Assembly (NCBI GenBank): GCA_038150465.1
Contig: JAYOTP010000005.1
Location: forward strand, 36,480 to 100,479
Direction: 5' to 3'
Length of the DNA stretch: 64,000 nt
DNA from: RFXV01 sp038150465
GTDB taxonomy: Bacteria > Bacteroidota > Bacteroidia > Flavobacteriales > Schleiferiaceae
The notes beneath the pieces are model-generated. The model was not told the origin of the DNA. It ran no database searches and worked only from the letters and a program-made list of their open reading frames with translations. Of this stretch, positions 52,815 to 61,200 are shown piece after piece (position 1 is the first letter of the stretch; every line of letters starts with the position of its first letter). A program made the translations under genes and the position numbers.

Positions 52815-55460
52815 ATGGCTGAAGTTGAAAGAATTGGTGGTGGATCTGCCCAAGGAGTGAGCAGGAAAATAGAACGGGGAGATCAGCAGGTCGATCTGAA
52901 GCTCTACTTCTTCAAGATCCTGAGCTACTGGCCCCTTTATTTCGTGGCTTTTGCCCTGGCCTTCTCTTTGGCTTTTTTGGTCAACCGATACAGCAATCAG
53001 ATCTATAAGACGTCTATCAGTCTTTTGATCAATGAGGAAGATGTGGAGGCCGGAGGAGGTCTTGAGGGGGTCATGTCAGCGCTGGGATACAGCGACAACA
53101 AAATGCATGTGGAGAACGAGATCCTCGTATTGAAGTCTCGCTACCTCATGGAAAAGACCTTGGATAACTTCAATGAATATGTGAGTTATTTCGGTGAGGG
53201 TAAGATCCGAGTGAACGAATTGTTTGGCCGACAGCCGTTCATCGTTGAGTACGAACCGGAGCATCTGCAGCCGATCGGTATCATGTTCAATGTCACTTAT
53301 CTGCCCAATGATTCCTTTAAGATTGACGTACTGGATGAGGAGTGGGAGTTCATTGAATACGCTTCGAAAAAGGTGGTCAATCTCAATGATTTCGATCGAG
53401 CCAGAATGACGGATATCGACGGTGTTTATGCGTTCGGAGAGAACATAAAAAGTGAGTTCTACGACTTTCGTCTGGTGCCCAATACCAAGACGGGTAAGAT
53501 CGCCAAAACCGGGGACCGTTTCCGATTCATCTTCAAGAATCCTTCAGGGATGGTCACCAATTACATGAACGGACTGGTCATCGGTGTTTCGGCCGAGGGT
53601 TCCAGCGGGATCGATGTGGCCCTCTCTGGATCGGTGCCCGAAAAGGACCGGATCTTTCTCAATGAGTACGGAAAAGCATTCTTGCAATACGATCTTGAAG
53701 TAGAGAACAGGATATCGAAAAGCACCCTGGAATTCTTGAACCAAGAGCTGGCCAATATTGAAGATAGTCTCTTCAAGGTGGAGAATCTCCTGGAAGAATT
53801 CCGTGTCGCAAAGAAGACCGTCAACTTGGGTGTGGAAGGCCAAACCATTTTCAATCGTTTGAGCGACGTTCAGCTCGAAGAATCGGAAGAGGTTGGAAAG
53901 AAGCGCTATTTCGAGTATCTGCTCGACTTTTTTGATGCCAAAAAGAAGGATGGCGAGGCAAAAAGTGCCATGCTTCCTCCGCCCGTGGTGGGCATAGCCG
54001 ATGCATCAGTTGTGAATTTGATCAACGAACTGAATTCGCTTTATGCCACCCGGCAACAGATGTCATCCTCTTTGAAGAATCGAAACCCTCAGATCCGATC
54101 CATTGAGGCGGAGATCGTTGCCATGGAGCAACTCTTGGAGGCCAATGTTCGAGCGGCCATCAAACAGACCAGTTTGAATCTTGTGGAGATCAGGGGACAG
54201 ATGCGTTCGATGGAAGAGAAGCTGACAGGATTTCCAACGACGGAACGGAACCTCATCAACATACAACGCGAGCATCAACTCAATGAGAACCTCTATATGC
54301 TTTTTCTGGAGAAGCAGGCGGAAACGCAGATCACTCTTGCCGCGAATGTTCCCCGCAACCGCATACTGGACAGGGCTTATACGGACCCCAACCCCATATC
54401 TCCCAATGAAGTCATCAACTTTGGATTGGCCGTTCTCCTGAGCTTGTTGGCGCCCACGGTATTCATCCTGGGTCGAGAATACTTCAATACCAAGATCGTC
54501 GAACGCCGGGACCTGGAGTCCATTACAGATATTCCAGTGATCGGAACCATTTCCCACAACCAGCACGACAATCAGCTTGTGGTCAAATCACATCCCAAGG
54601 CATCTATCTCTGAGGCATTTCGTGCGATTCGATCCAATTTGAGTTTTACGCTACCCAGAGAGGATGAAGAGGAGAGTCATTCGCGGGTCATCCTTATTAC
54701 CTCAAGCATTGGAGGAGAGGGAAAGACCTTCTGTTCGATGAATCTCTCTATTGCCTTGTCCATTATGGGCAAGAAGACCATCCTTATGGGGGTCGATCTG
54801 CGTAAGCCCAGGATCTACAATGACTTCAACCTTTCCAACACTGTAGGCCTCTCCAACTATTTGGCCAATTTGAATTCTGTGGATGAGGTCATTCAGCCTA
54901 CGGACATTGAAAATCTCTCCATCCTTTCAGCAGGACCCATTCCTCCGAATCCGTCCGAGCTGATCTTGACCAGGCGCTTTGTTGAACTCATAGACGAGCT
55001 TCGAAACAGGTATGACTATGTCATTATGGATACTCCGCCTATTGGACTGGTAGCCGATTCTACTCAGATCATGAAGTACTCTGACTTGGTCTTGTACGTG
55101 GTTCGTCAGAACTATACGGACAAGAGCCTCCTGCACATGATCAACGACAAATACGATTCAGGTGCGGTCAAGAATTTGGCATTGATCTTCAACGATTACA
55201 ACGCCCTTGCGGGTTATGGCTANNNNNNNNNNNNNNNNNNNNNNNNNNNNNNNNNNNNNNNNNNNNNNNNNNNNNNNNNNNNNNNNNNNNNNNNNNNNNN
55301 NNNNNNNNNNNNNNNNNNNNNNTACGGCTACGGATATGGTTACGGTTATGGCTACGGATATGGTTACGGCTACGGATATGGTTACGGCTACACCGACGAA
55401 CAAAAGAAGAAGCCGATGAAGAACATCTTTGGCACGGAGAAAAGGCGGAAGAAGAGTTGA
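52815..55460 (+). CDS. Exopolysaccharide chain-length determinant / tyrosine autokinase (Wzc-like) with Tyr-Gly tail
   Basis: About 881 residues. There is a Wzz domain with first membrane helix (about 36-55, YWPLYFVAFALAFSLAFLV), a long periplasmic coiled region, and a second helix (about 535-553, LAVLLSLLAPTVFILG). The cytoplasmic BY-kinase follows, with Walker A SSIGGEGKTF (about 632), Walker A' MGVDLRKPR and Walker B YVIMDTPPIG (about 737). It should control capsule or exopolysaccharide polymer export with an outer-membrane Wza-like partner; no such genes are adjacent. The usual C-terminal tyrosine cluster is replaced by a long (YG)n tract, part of it lost in a gap, then TDEQKKKPMKNIFG and a basic end. 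Confidence 0.92.
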   Translation: MAEVERIGGGSAQGVSRKIERGDQQVDLKLYFFKILSYWPLYFVAFALAFSLAFLVNRYSNQIYKTSISLLINEEDVEAGGGLEGVMSALGYSDNKMHVENEILVLKSRYLMEKTLDNFNEYVSYFGEGKIRVNELFGRQPFIVEYEPEHLQPIGIMFNVTYLPNDSFKIDVLDEEWEFIEYASKKVVNLNDFDRARMTDIDGVYAFGENIKSEFYDFRLVPNTKTGKIAKTGDRFRFIFKNPSGMVTNYMNGLVIGVSAEGSSGIDVALSGSVPEKDRIFLNEYGKAFLQYDLEVENRISKSTLEFLNQELANIEDSLFKVENLLEEFRVAKKTVNLGVEGQTIFNRLSDVQLEESEEVGKKRYFEYLLDFFDAKKKDGEAKSAMLPPPVVGIADASVVNLINELNSLYATRQQMSSSLKNRNPQIRSIEAEIVAMEQLLEANVRAAIKQTSLNLVEIRGQMRSMEEKLTGFPTTERNLINIQREHQLNENLYMLFLEKQAETQITLAANVPRNRILDRAYTDPNPISPNEVINFGLAVLLSLLAPTVFILGREYFNTKIVERRDLESITDIPVIGTISHNQHDNQLVVKSHPKASISEAFRAIRSNLSFTLPREDEEESHSRVILITSSIGGEGKTFCSMNLSIALSIMGKKTILMGVDLRKPRIYNDFNLSNTVGLSNYLANLNSVDEVIQPTDIENLSILSAGPIPPNPSELILTRRFVELIDELRNRYDYVIMDTPPIGLVADSTQIMKYSDLVLYVVRQNYTDKSLLHMINDKYDSGAVKNLALIFNDYNALAGYGXXXXXXXXXXXXXXXXXXXXXXXXXXXXXXXXXXYGYGYGYGYGYGYGYGYGYGYGYTDEQKKKPMKNIFGTEKRRKKS
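55212..55391 (+). repeat. Hexamer (GGNTAY) tandem repeat encoding (Tyr-Gly)n
   Basis: After the gap 12 consecutive Tyr codons alternate with Gly (55323-55391), and the tract also opens before the gap (GGT TAT GGC TA). A higher-order pattern combining GGATAT and GGTTACGGC is visible. The total copy number is unknown because 100 N fall inside. Confidence 0.9.
55223..55322. other. Assembly gap, 100 N
   Basis: Exactly 100 N within the Tyr-Gly hexamer tract. The frame is the same on both sides. The assembler probably broke at the repeat. Confidence 0.99.
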
Positions 55461-55487
55461 CCTAAAATTCTTAAGGATCAAAAAAAG

Positions 55488-55515
55488 AGCCCCGCTACAA
55501 GGCGGGGCTTTTCTT
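55488..55515. terminator. Bidirectional intrinsic terminator
   Basis: Stem AGCCCCGC (55488-55495) with GCGGGGCT (55502-55509), six-base loop, A run before and T run after. It lies between the convergent tyrosine kinase and T9SS cupredoxin genes. Confidence 0.9.
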
Positions 55516-55532
55516 TTTTGATGTGTGCACCA

Positions 55533-58109
55533 TCAATTCTTGATGACTTTGTGCTGTTGTATTCCATCTGCCCCGTGGATGTGCACCATGTACGCACCGG
55601 CACTCAGATCGGAGAGTTCGAAACGCACTTCAGTGCCCATCGCCTCCTTTTGAGCAATGATCCGGCCGCTCACGTCTGTCATTTGAACCAGCGATCCGTC
55701 TTCAGCAGCAACGAAAAGATGGTCTTTCGCCGGGTTGGGATAAATATGGGTCGGGAGAACTGCATTCGCAGAAGCAGCAGTTCCATTTTTTGTGAAAGGA
55801 ACTCCTCTGAGAGCAAAACAAGCTCTGGCCGAAGTGGTGGGCGTGCCATTGTCATTGTATCGAGCGATCACGCTGAACTGGTAGTTACCTGGAGTGCCAC
55901 CGGCGAAGTCCACGGAAGCCGTTGTATTGGTGGTCAATGAGGTCGATGTCCAAGTCACTGTATTACGAAGTCGATACTGGACCCGGTAACCAATAAGGCT
56001 TTGTCCTGTCTGGAAATTAGATGGATCCCAGGTCACGGTCACAACTGTTCCACTCCGCGTGGTCCCCACATTGGCCGGGGTAGCTGAAGTATTGGCCAGG
56101 GTGGACGCGGTCAGTGAATCCGTCATTGTACAGCCGCTTTGGTCTGTGACCGTTACAGAAAGGGTTTCCCCCTGAGCAGCAAAAGCCCGTTTGGTCGTCG
56201 TGCCATTGCTCCAGAGATAGGTGGGTGTGCCAGTTCCACCTGCATAGCCCGCCCGCAAGAGAACCGAATCATCGGGGCAGGTGGCGGGTGTCTGCTCGAC
56301 AACAGTGAGCACCTGTGAGTTACATGCAACAGTAAATGATGAGATATTCCCGTCGATCACTGATCCTGTCAGCGTTCCGCTTCCACCCCCGCCGCCAGTG
56401 TTGAAGAGGACAAATCCGTTTCCGGCCATATCCAGGTTACATGCCAACGGGTTGGCCCAAACCGAACCAGGTCCATCCAGTGTATCTACTTCGAGCCAGA
56501 TCAGAACGGTACTGTTGTACCATGGGTTGATGTTGAAATTCTTGTAGCCCTGAGGCGCTTTGCGGAATTCCCTGCTTCGTATCTGAGAAGAATCGATCCG
56601 CAGAGGATTATTGCTGATCACCTTGGTCCATCGTACCCTGTATTTGTCGCCGTGGACCAACGGACCGAGATACGCCTGGTACTTTCCCTTTCCGTGATCG
56701 AGTTCTTTTACAGAATCAAGCTTCGGACAAAACTTCTGAAGAGATGAACCCAGTGTGTTGGTTCGTGCGTCTGAGACTTCTTCCGAACTCACATCGTCAT
56801 TGGCTGATGCGACCGTACGGTATGCATAAGCGGCAATGTAATAGCGCGTCCCTGGATTCAGACTGTCAACGTCTATATTTCCATCCGCATTGGCCGTGCT
56901 GTTATAAACACAGTATCCATTATTGGATCCGTCGGTCGAGATCATTGTACCGGAACCATAGAGCACATTTCCGTTGTAATTGGAAAACTCCTGTGCATTG
57001 TGAGTGAAAAAGGAAGAGAATGGACTTTCCGACATAAAGACAGCCACACCGTCCCAATCGACCCCACTGACTCCGGATGGCTTCCTCCAGGTGATGTTCA
57101 TCGAGCTTGCATTATTGGCTATAAGCGCCAAATTGCTGACCGGATTCAAGGCGCCCTGAACCTCTATATAGCCTGTCATTCCAATGCCAGCATGCGGATC
57201 ACACTGATAACTGTAGGCACCTGCCGTTTGAAACAGGTGGCCAAAGGAGGTTTGTGGAGCAGGTCCGCTGTAGAATCCTTCCGGATTGTTGGGGAAGGTG
57301 GCCAGTGATCCGTTGACATTGTGGTTTCCAGAAATGCTCCAATAAACAGAGTCTCCTTCCTGGATGTATAGGGTTTCTGGAACGAAGCTGTTTCCAGCAT
57401 TGGTCACCGTATGGGTAACACTGCTGAAAGTGTTGATGCTGAACGGCGTTGCATCAAATGGAACATCGGGCGCTGTTCCGTCCAAGTGCTGGTTGCCTCC
57501 ACCGTCTTGGGTGATCCATTGGCTGGGATCCATCAAGGAGGCGGCAGTAGCAGCCGCATCCATTCCTGTCCTCGGACCCACATAGGCCGCGATGTCTTCA
57601 TCACCTCCGATATCGAAGGCTGTACTCCCTTCTACCAGGCCCGTTCCAGTGAGCACACCGCGGGCAGAGAAACCATCATTGGCCAGCGCAGATAAAAACG
57701 CCGCAGGCTGCCGAAGTGCTCCAGTATAAGCATAGAGCTCTTCATTACTTGCTGCAAGAAAAGTCTTGTTGTTGTTCACCACTCCAGCTGTGCCAATACT
57801 GGCTATGGGCGACGCCTTGGAAACCTCATCGATGGTAACAACGGTTCCCTTAGGTGTGGTTGCCGTATGGTACCAGTAAAGATCTCCTTCTCCGTTGCCG
57901 AAGGAAGAGCCGTCCCACTCTTCGTCCGTGAATCTTATGGTATCCTGTGCTGCGACATCCGTCATGCAAACGAATGCGATGCCGTCGTCGCCATCTGCAT
58001 TGTATCCAGTGAAAAGAATGTCTCCTGGCCCAAGTTGCGCGACCAAGCTTGCCAAAGGCAGCATCAACAACAGGCTGAGCACGGGGATTCTGATTGAATT
58101 GGGCTTCAT
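55533..58109 (-). CDS. T9SS-sorted protein with plastocyanin-like cupredoxin domain
   Basis: The 858-residue protein has a signal peptide (VLSLLLMLPLASLVAQ), then a beta-sandwich of the lamin-tail-like sort (GDILFTGYNADGDDGIAFV). A cupredoxin domain at about 230-320 has type-1 copper ligands His in SGNHNVNG and Cys-x2-His-x4-Met in QCDPHAGIGMTG. An Fn3-like region follows, then a module shared with two other proteins here (VVEQTPATCPDDS, LRAGYAGGTGTPTYLWSNG), and a type-A sorting domain (IYPNPAKDHLFV through HKVIKN). It is probably a surface copper or electron-transfer protein; the partner is unknown. It ends at the terminator shared with the autokinase. Confidence 0.88.
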   Translation of the reverse strand: MKPNSIRIPVLSLLLMLPLASLVAQLGPGDILFTGYNADGDDGIAFVCMTDVAAQDTIRFTDEEWDGSSFGNGEGDLYWYHTATTPKGTVVTIDEVSKASPIASIGTAGVVNNNKTFLAASNEELYAYTGALRQPAAFLSALANDGFSARGVLTGTGLVEGSTAFDIGGDEDIAAYVGPRTGMDAAATAASLMDPSQWITQDGGGNQHLDGTAPDVPFDATPFSINTFSSVTHTVTNAGNSFVPETLYIQEGDSVYWSISGNHNVNGSLATFPNNPEGFYSGPAPQTSFGHLFQTAGAYSYQCDPHAGIGMTGYIEVQGALNPVSNLALIANNASSMNITWRKPSGVSGVDWDGVAVFMSESPFSSFFTHNAQEFSNYNGNVLYGSGTMISTDGSNNGYCVYNSTANADGNIDVDSLNPGTRYYIAAYAYRTVASANDDVSSEEVSDARTNTLGSSLQKFCPKLDSVKELDHGKGKYQAYLGPLVHGDKYRVRWTKVISNNPLRIDSSQIRSREFRKAPQGYKNFNINPWYNSTVLIWLEVDTLDGPGSVWANPLACNLDMAGNGFVLFNTGGGGGSGTLTGSVIDGNISSFTVACNSQVLTVVEQTPATCPDDSVLLRAGYAGGTGTPTYLWSNGTTTKRAFAAQGETLSVTVTDQSGCTMTDSLTASTLANTSATPANVGTTRSGTVVTVTWDPSNFQTGQSLIGYRVQYRLRNTVTWTSTSLTTNTTASVDFAGGTPGNYQFSVIARYNDNGTPTTSARACFALRGVPFTKNGTAASANAVLPTHIYPNPAKDHLFVAAEDGSLVQMTDVSGRIIAQKEAMGTEVRFELSDLSAGAYMVHIHGADGIQQHKVIKN

Positions 58110-58237
58110 TTTCTCTTAAAGTTGGTTAAATCGAGGTTAAAAGTTACAGAATTTTCGGACATATGAAAGAAAATTTTTCATTTCTTATAGATATAATGCA
58201 CTGTTTTCTAAATCCTTGAAATAATAAGAAATGAAAA

Positions 58238-58260
58238 AAGCCCCGCTACCAGCGGGGCTT
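58238..58260 (-). terminator. Intrinsic terminator of the 1809-residue T9SS gene
   Basis: Stem AAGCCCCGCT (58238-58247) and AGCGGGGCTT (58251-58260) with a three-base loop. The T run on the minus strand (A run at 58234-58239) makes it a terminator for the gene ending at 58287. Confidence 0.88.
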
Positions 58261-58286
58261 GAAAGAACTTCAGATGGGTTCAAAGT

Positions 58287-61200
58287 TTATTGTTTGACCA
58301 GTCTTTCGGTGGTCACTTCTCCATTGCTCTTGATCTGGACCACGTAGATACCGTCGGCCATATCGGAGAGACCGAAGGAAGTTTCAATACCCTCACTGAT
58401 CTGTGTGGCCATGATCCTTCCGCTAATGTCCATTAGTTCCAAGGTCGAGCCGATGGGTGCGTTCACATAGACCACATCCTTGGCCGGGTTTGGATAAACG
58501 GTGATCGCAATTGATCCACCTGGCATAAGAGCAGACGAGCCGTTACCACCCTTGTAGGTGACACCTTTAGAAACGAAGCATGCACGGGCTGAGGTCTTGT
58601 TCGTTGCATCCGTGTCTGTGAAACGGGCAACCACCGAGAACTCATAGTTTTCGCTTGTTCCAGACGGACCTGCACCTGTAAAGTCAATGGTGTCTGTGGT
58701 ATTAGCTGTCAAAGGCGCATTCGTCCATGATGAGGTTCCGCGTACGCGATATTGAACCCTGTAACCGATCAGGGTCTGTCCAGCGCCCATTGTTGAAGCG
58801 CTCCAGCTGACGATGCGTACAGAAGGACCACTGTTCGAGACAGAGACGCCAGAAGGAGCTTCTGCAGCATAGGCCAATATTGATGCCGTGATGCTGTCGC
58901 TCACAGAACAGCCAACTTCATCGGTCACTGTTACGGAAACGGTTGCTCCCTGGGCCACATAGATCCTCTTTGTGGTATCGCCTGTGCTCCACAGATAAGA
59001 GGGATTGCCGGTTCCACCTGCATAGCCTGCGCGAAGAAGTGCGCTGTCCGTGGGACAAGTGGCCGCAGCCTGCTCGACCAAGGTGAGTGTCTGTGGCTTA
59101 CATGGCACAGAAACCTCTTCCATATCGCCATCGATGACCGAGCCAAGAATAACTCCGCCACCACCTCCAAGAGGGATGGGCAGTACGGTGGCGCCATTTC
59201 GATCGGCTGTACAGGCCAGTGGATTCGCCCAGACTTCTCCCTGCCCATCAAGGGTATCGACTTCCAGCCAAACCAGGACTTTGCTGTTGAACCACGGTGC
59301 AACGCTGAAATTCATATAACCCTTGTTAGGATTGTTGAATTCCTTGGAGCGGATCTGAGTCGAGTCAATATTGTAGTTGGCGTCGGCCTGTACCCATCTG
59401 AAACGGTATTTTTCACCGGTAGCCAATTGACCAAATGTTGCACGGAAGCGACCCTTTTTGGCCTGACCGATGGTGTAGATCGAATCCACTTGGTAACAGT
59501 ACTGCTGGAATGCCGTTCCTCCCGTACCCGGGTTGTTCATGGTGATGTCGCTCCAGCCACGTGGAAGGATCTGGTATCCGTCAAAGTACGGGCTCGATGC
59601 GTCGTATTGTCCGCCCACACCAACGAGATCGAAGCTGCCAGCGGGGGTATTCCCATAGATGTCGGCATCATAGTCGATGCGCATGGTCAGGGTATCCCCA
59701 TTGGTCGTGTAGATATCGATATTTCTTGAAGTACGCTGGGAGGGCCAGTCGGCCGTATCCACCAGAGTTACGTTCTCCAACAGGATCAATTCTCCTTCAG
59801 TGCTTTCATCCAAGGTATTGACAAGGATCGGCGAAGGCAGGTTGTTGTTCTGCGAGATCAATGTGATGCTGTCCACAGCGATCTGACTGAGGCCTCTGTA
59901 CGCACCGATCGAACCGACCACGCGCAACTGGTCACCCATCATGGGTGAGGTATAGTTGCTCAGATCGCTCGACCTGTACACATAGATACCGCGCGTGCCA
60001 TCAGAAATAGAGAAGCTGTATCCGCTGTTTCCATCAAAGTCAATGGAAGTCACTGTTCCGTTGAGCTTACAATAGGTTCCAGTTGAGTCGGGAACACCGA
60101 GCGAATCCACGCCGCGCACCTGGGCGATGGCGTAGGTAGGAATACCCGGTGCAGGAGTTGACTGGACAATGTCCGCACTGCTCCTTGGGAAGATCTGGTA
60201 GCCATCAAAGTACGGGCTGGACGCATCGTATTGTCCTCCCAATCCGATGATATCGAACGAAGCTGTCGGTGTATTGCCGTAGATGTTGGCATCGTAGTCG
60301 ATCCGCATGGTCAGCGTATCTCCTGCTGCCGTATAGAAATCAATATTGCGGGACGTTCTGCTGCTAGGCCAATCTGCAGGATCCACCAGGGTGACGTCCT
60401 CAAGAGTGATCAATTCGCCTTCGGTGCTTTCATCCAAAGTGGTCACCAACATAGGAGTTGGCAGTGCATTGTTCTGCGAGATGAGCGCAAGGCTGTCCGG
60501 AACGATCTGCGTCAGTCCGCGGTATGCGCCAATGTACCCAGTTACCCGTATCATATCCCCCATGGCAGGCGAGGTGTAGTTGCTCAGATCGCTCGATCTG
60601 TAGACATAGATGCCGCGTGTGCCATCTGAGATATAGAAGTTGTATCCGCTGTTGCCATCGAAATCAATGGAGGTCACCGTGCCCGTGAGTTTGCAATAGG
60701 TGCCGGTTGAATCGGGTACACCCAGTGAATCGACTCCACGCACCTGGGCAATCGTGTAGGATGGAATGACCGGGCCGGTGTAGATGTCGGCATTGCTTCT
60801 TGGGAAGATCTGATAACCCTCCAGGTATGGGCTTGAGGCGTCATACTGGGCGCCAATTCCCGTGAGGTCAAAGCTGCCCAGAGGAGTGTTTCCAAAGATG
60901 GCCGCATCGTAATCGATCCGCATGGTCAGTGTGTCGCCCCCGCTGGTGACAAAATCGATATTGCGCGATGTGGCGCTTGTTGGCCAGTCGGCCGTATCGA
61001 CCAAGGTGACATTCTCAAATGTGATCAGCTCGCTTTCCGTGCTTTCGTCCAGAGTGGTGACGATCATCGGAGCAGGCACTGTATTGTTCTGGGAAACGAG
61101 GGTCAAGCTGTCCGGAATGATCTCGAGCAGCCCTCTGAACTGGGCAATCGTTCCCGTGACTTCAATGTTGTCTCCCATCGCAGGGCTGGTGTAGTTGCTC

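Noticed and set aside
55212..55391. Possible CRISPR array
   Set aside because: The short hexamer units have no spacers and encode Tyr-Gly in frame with the kinase.
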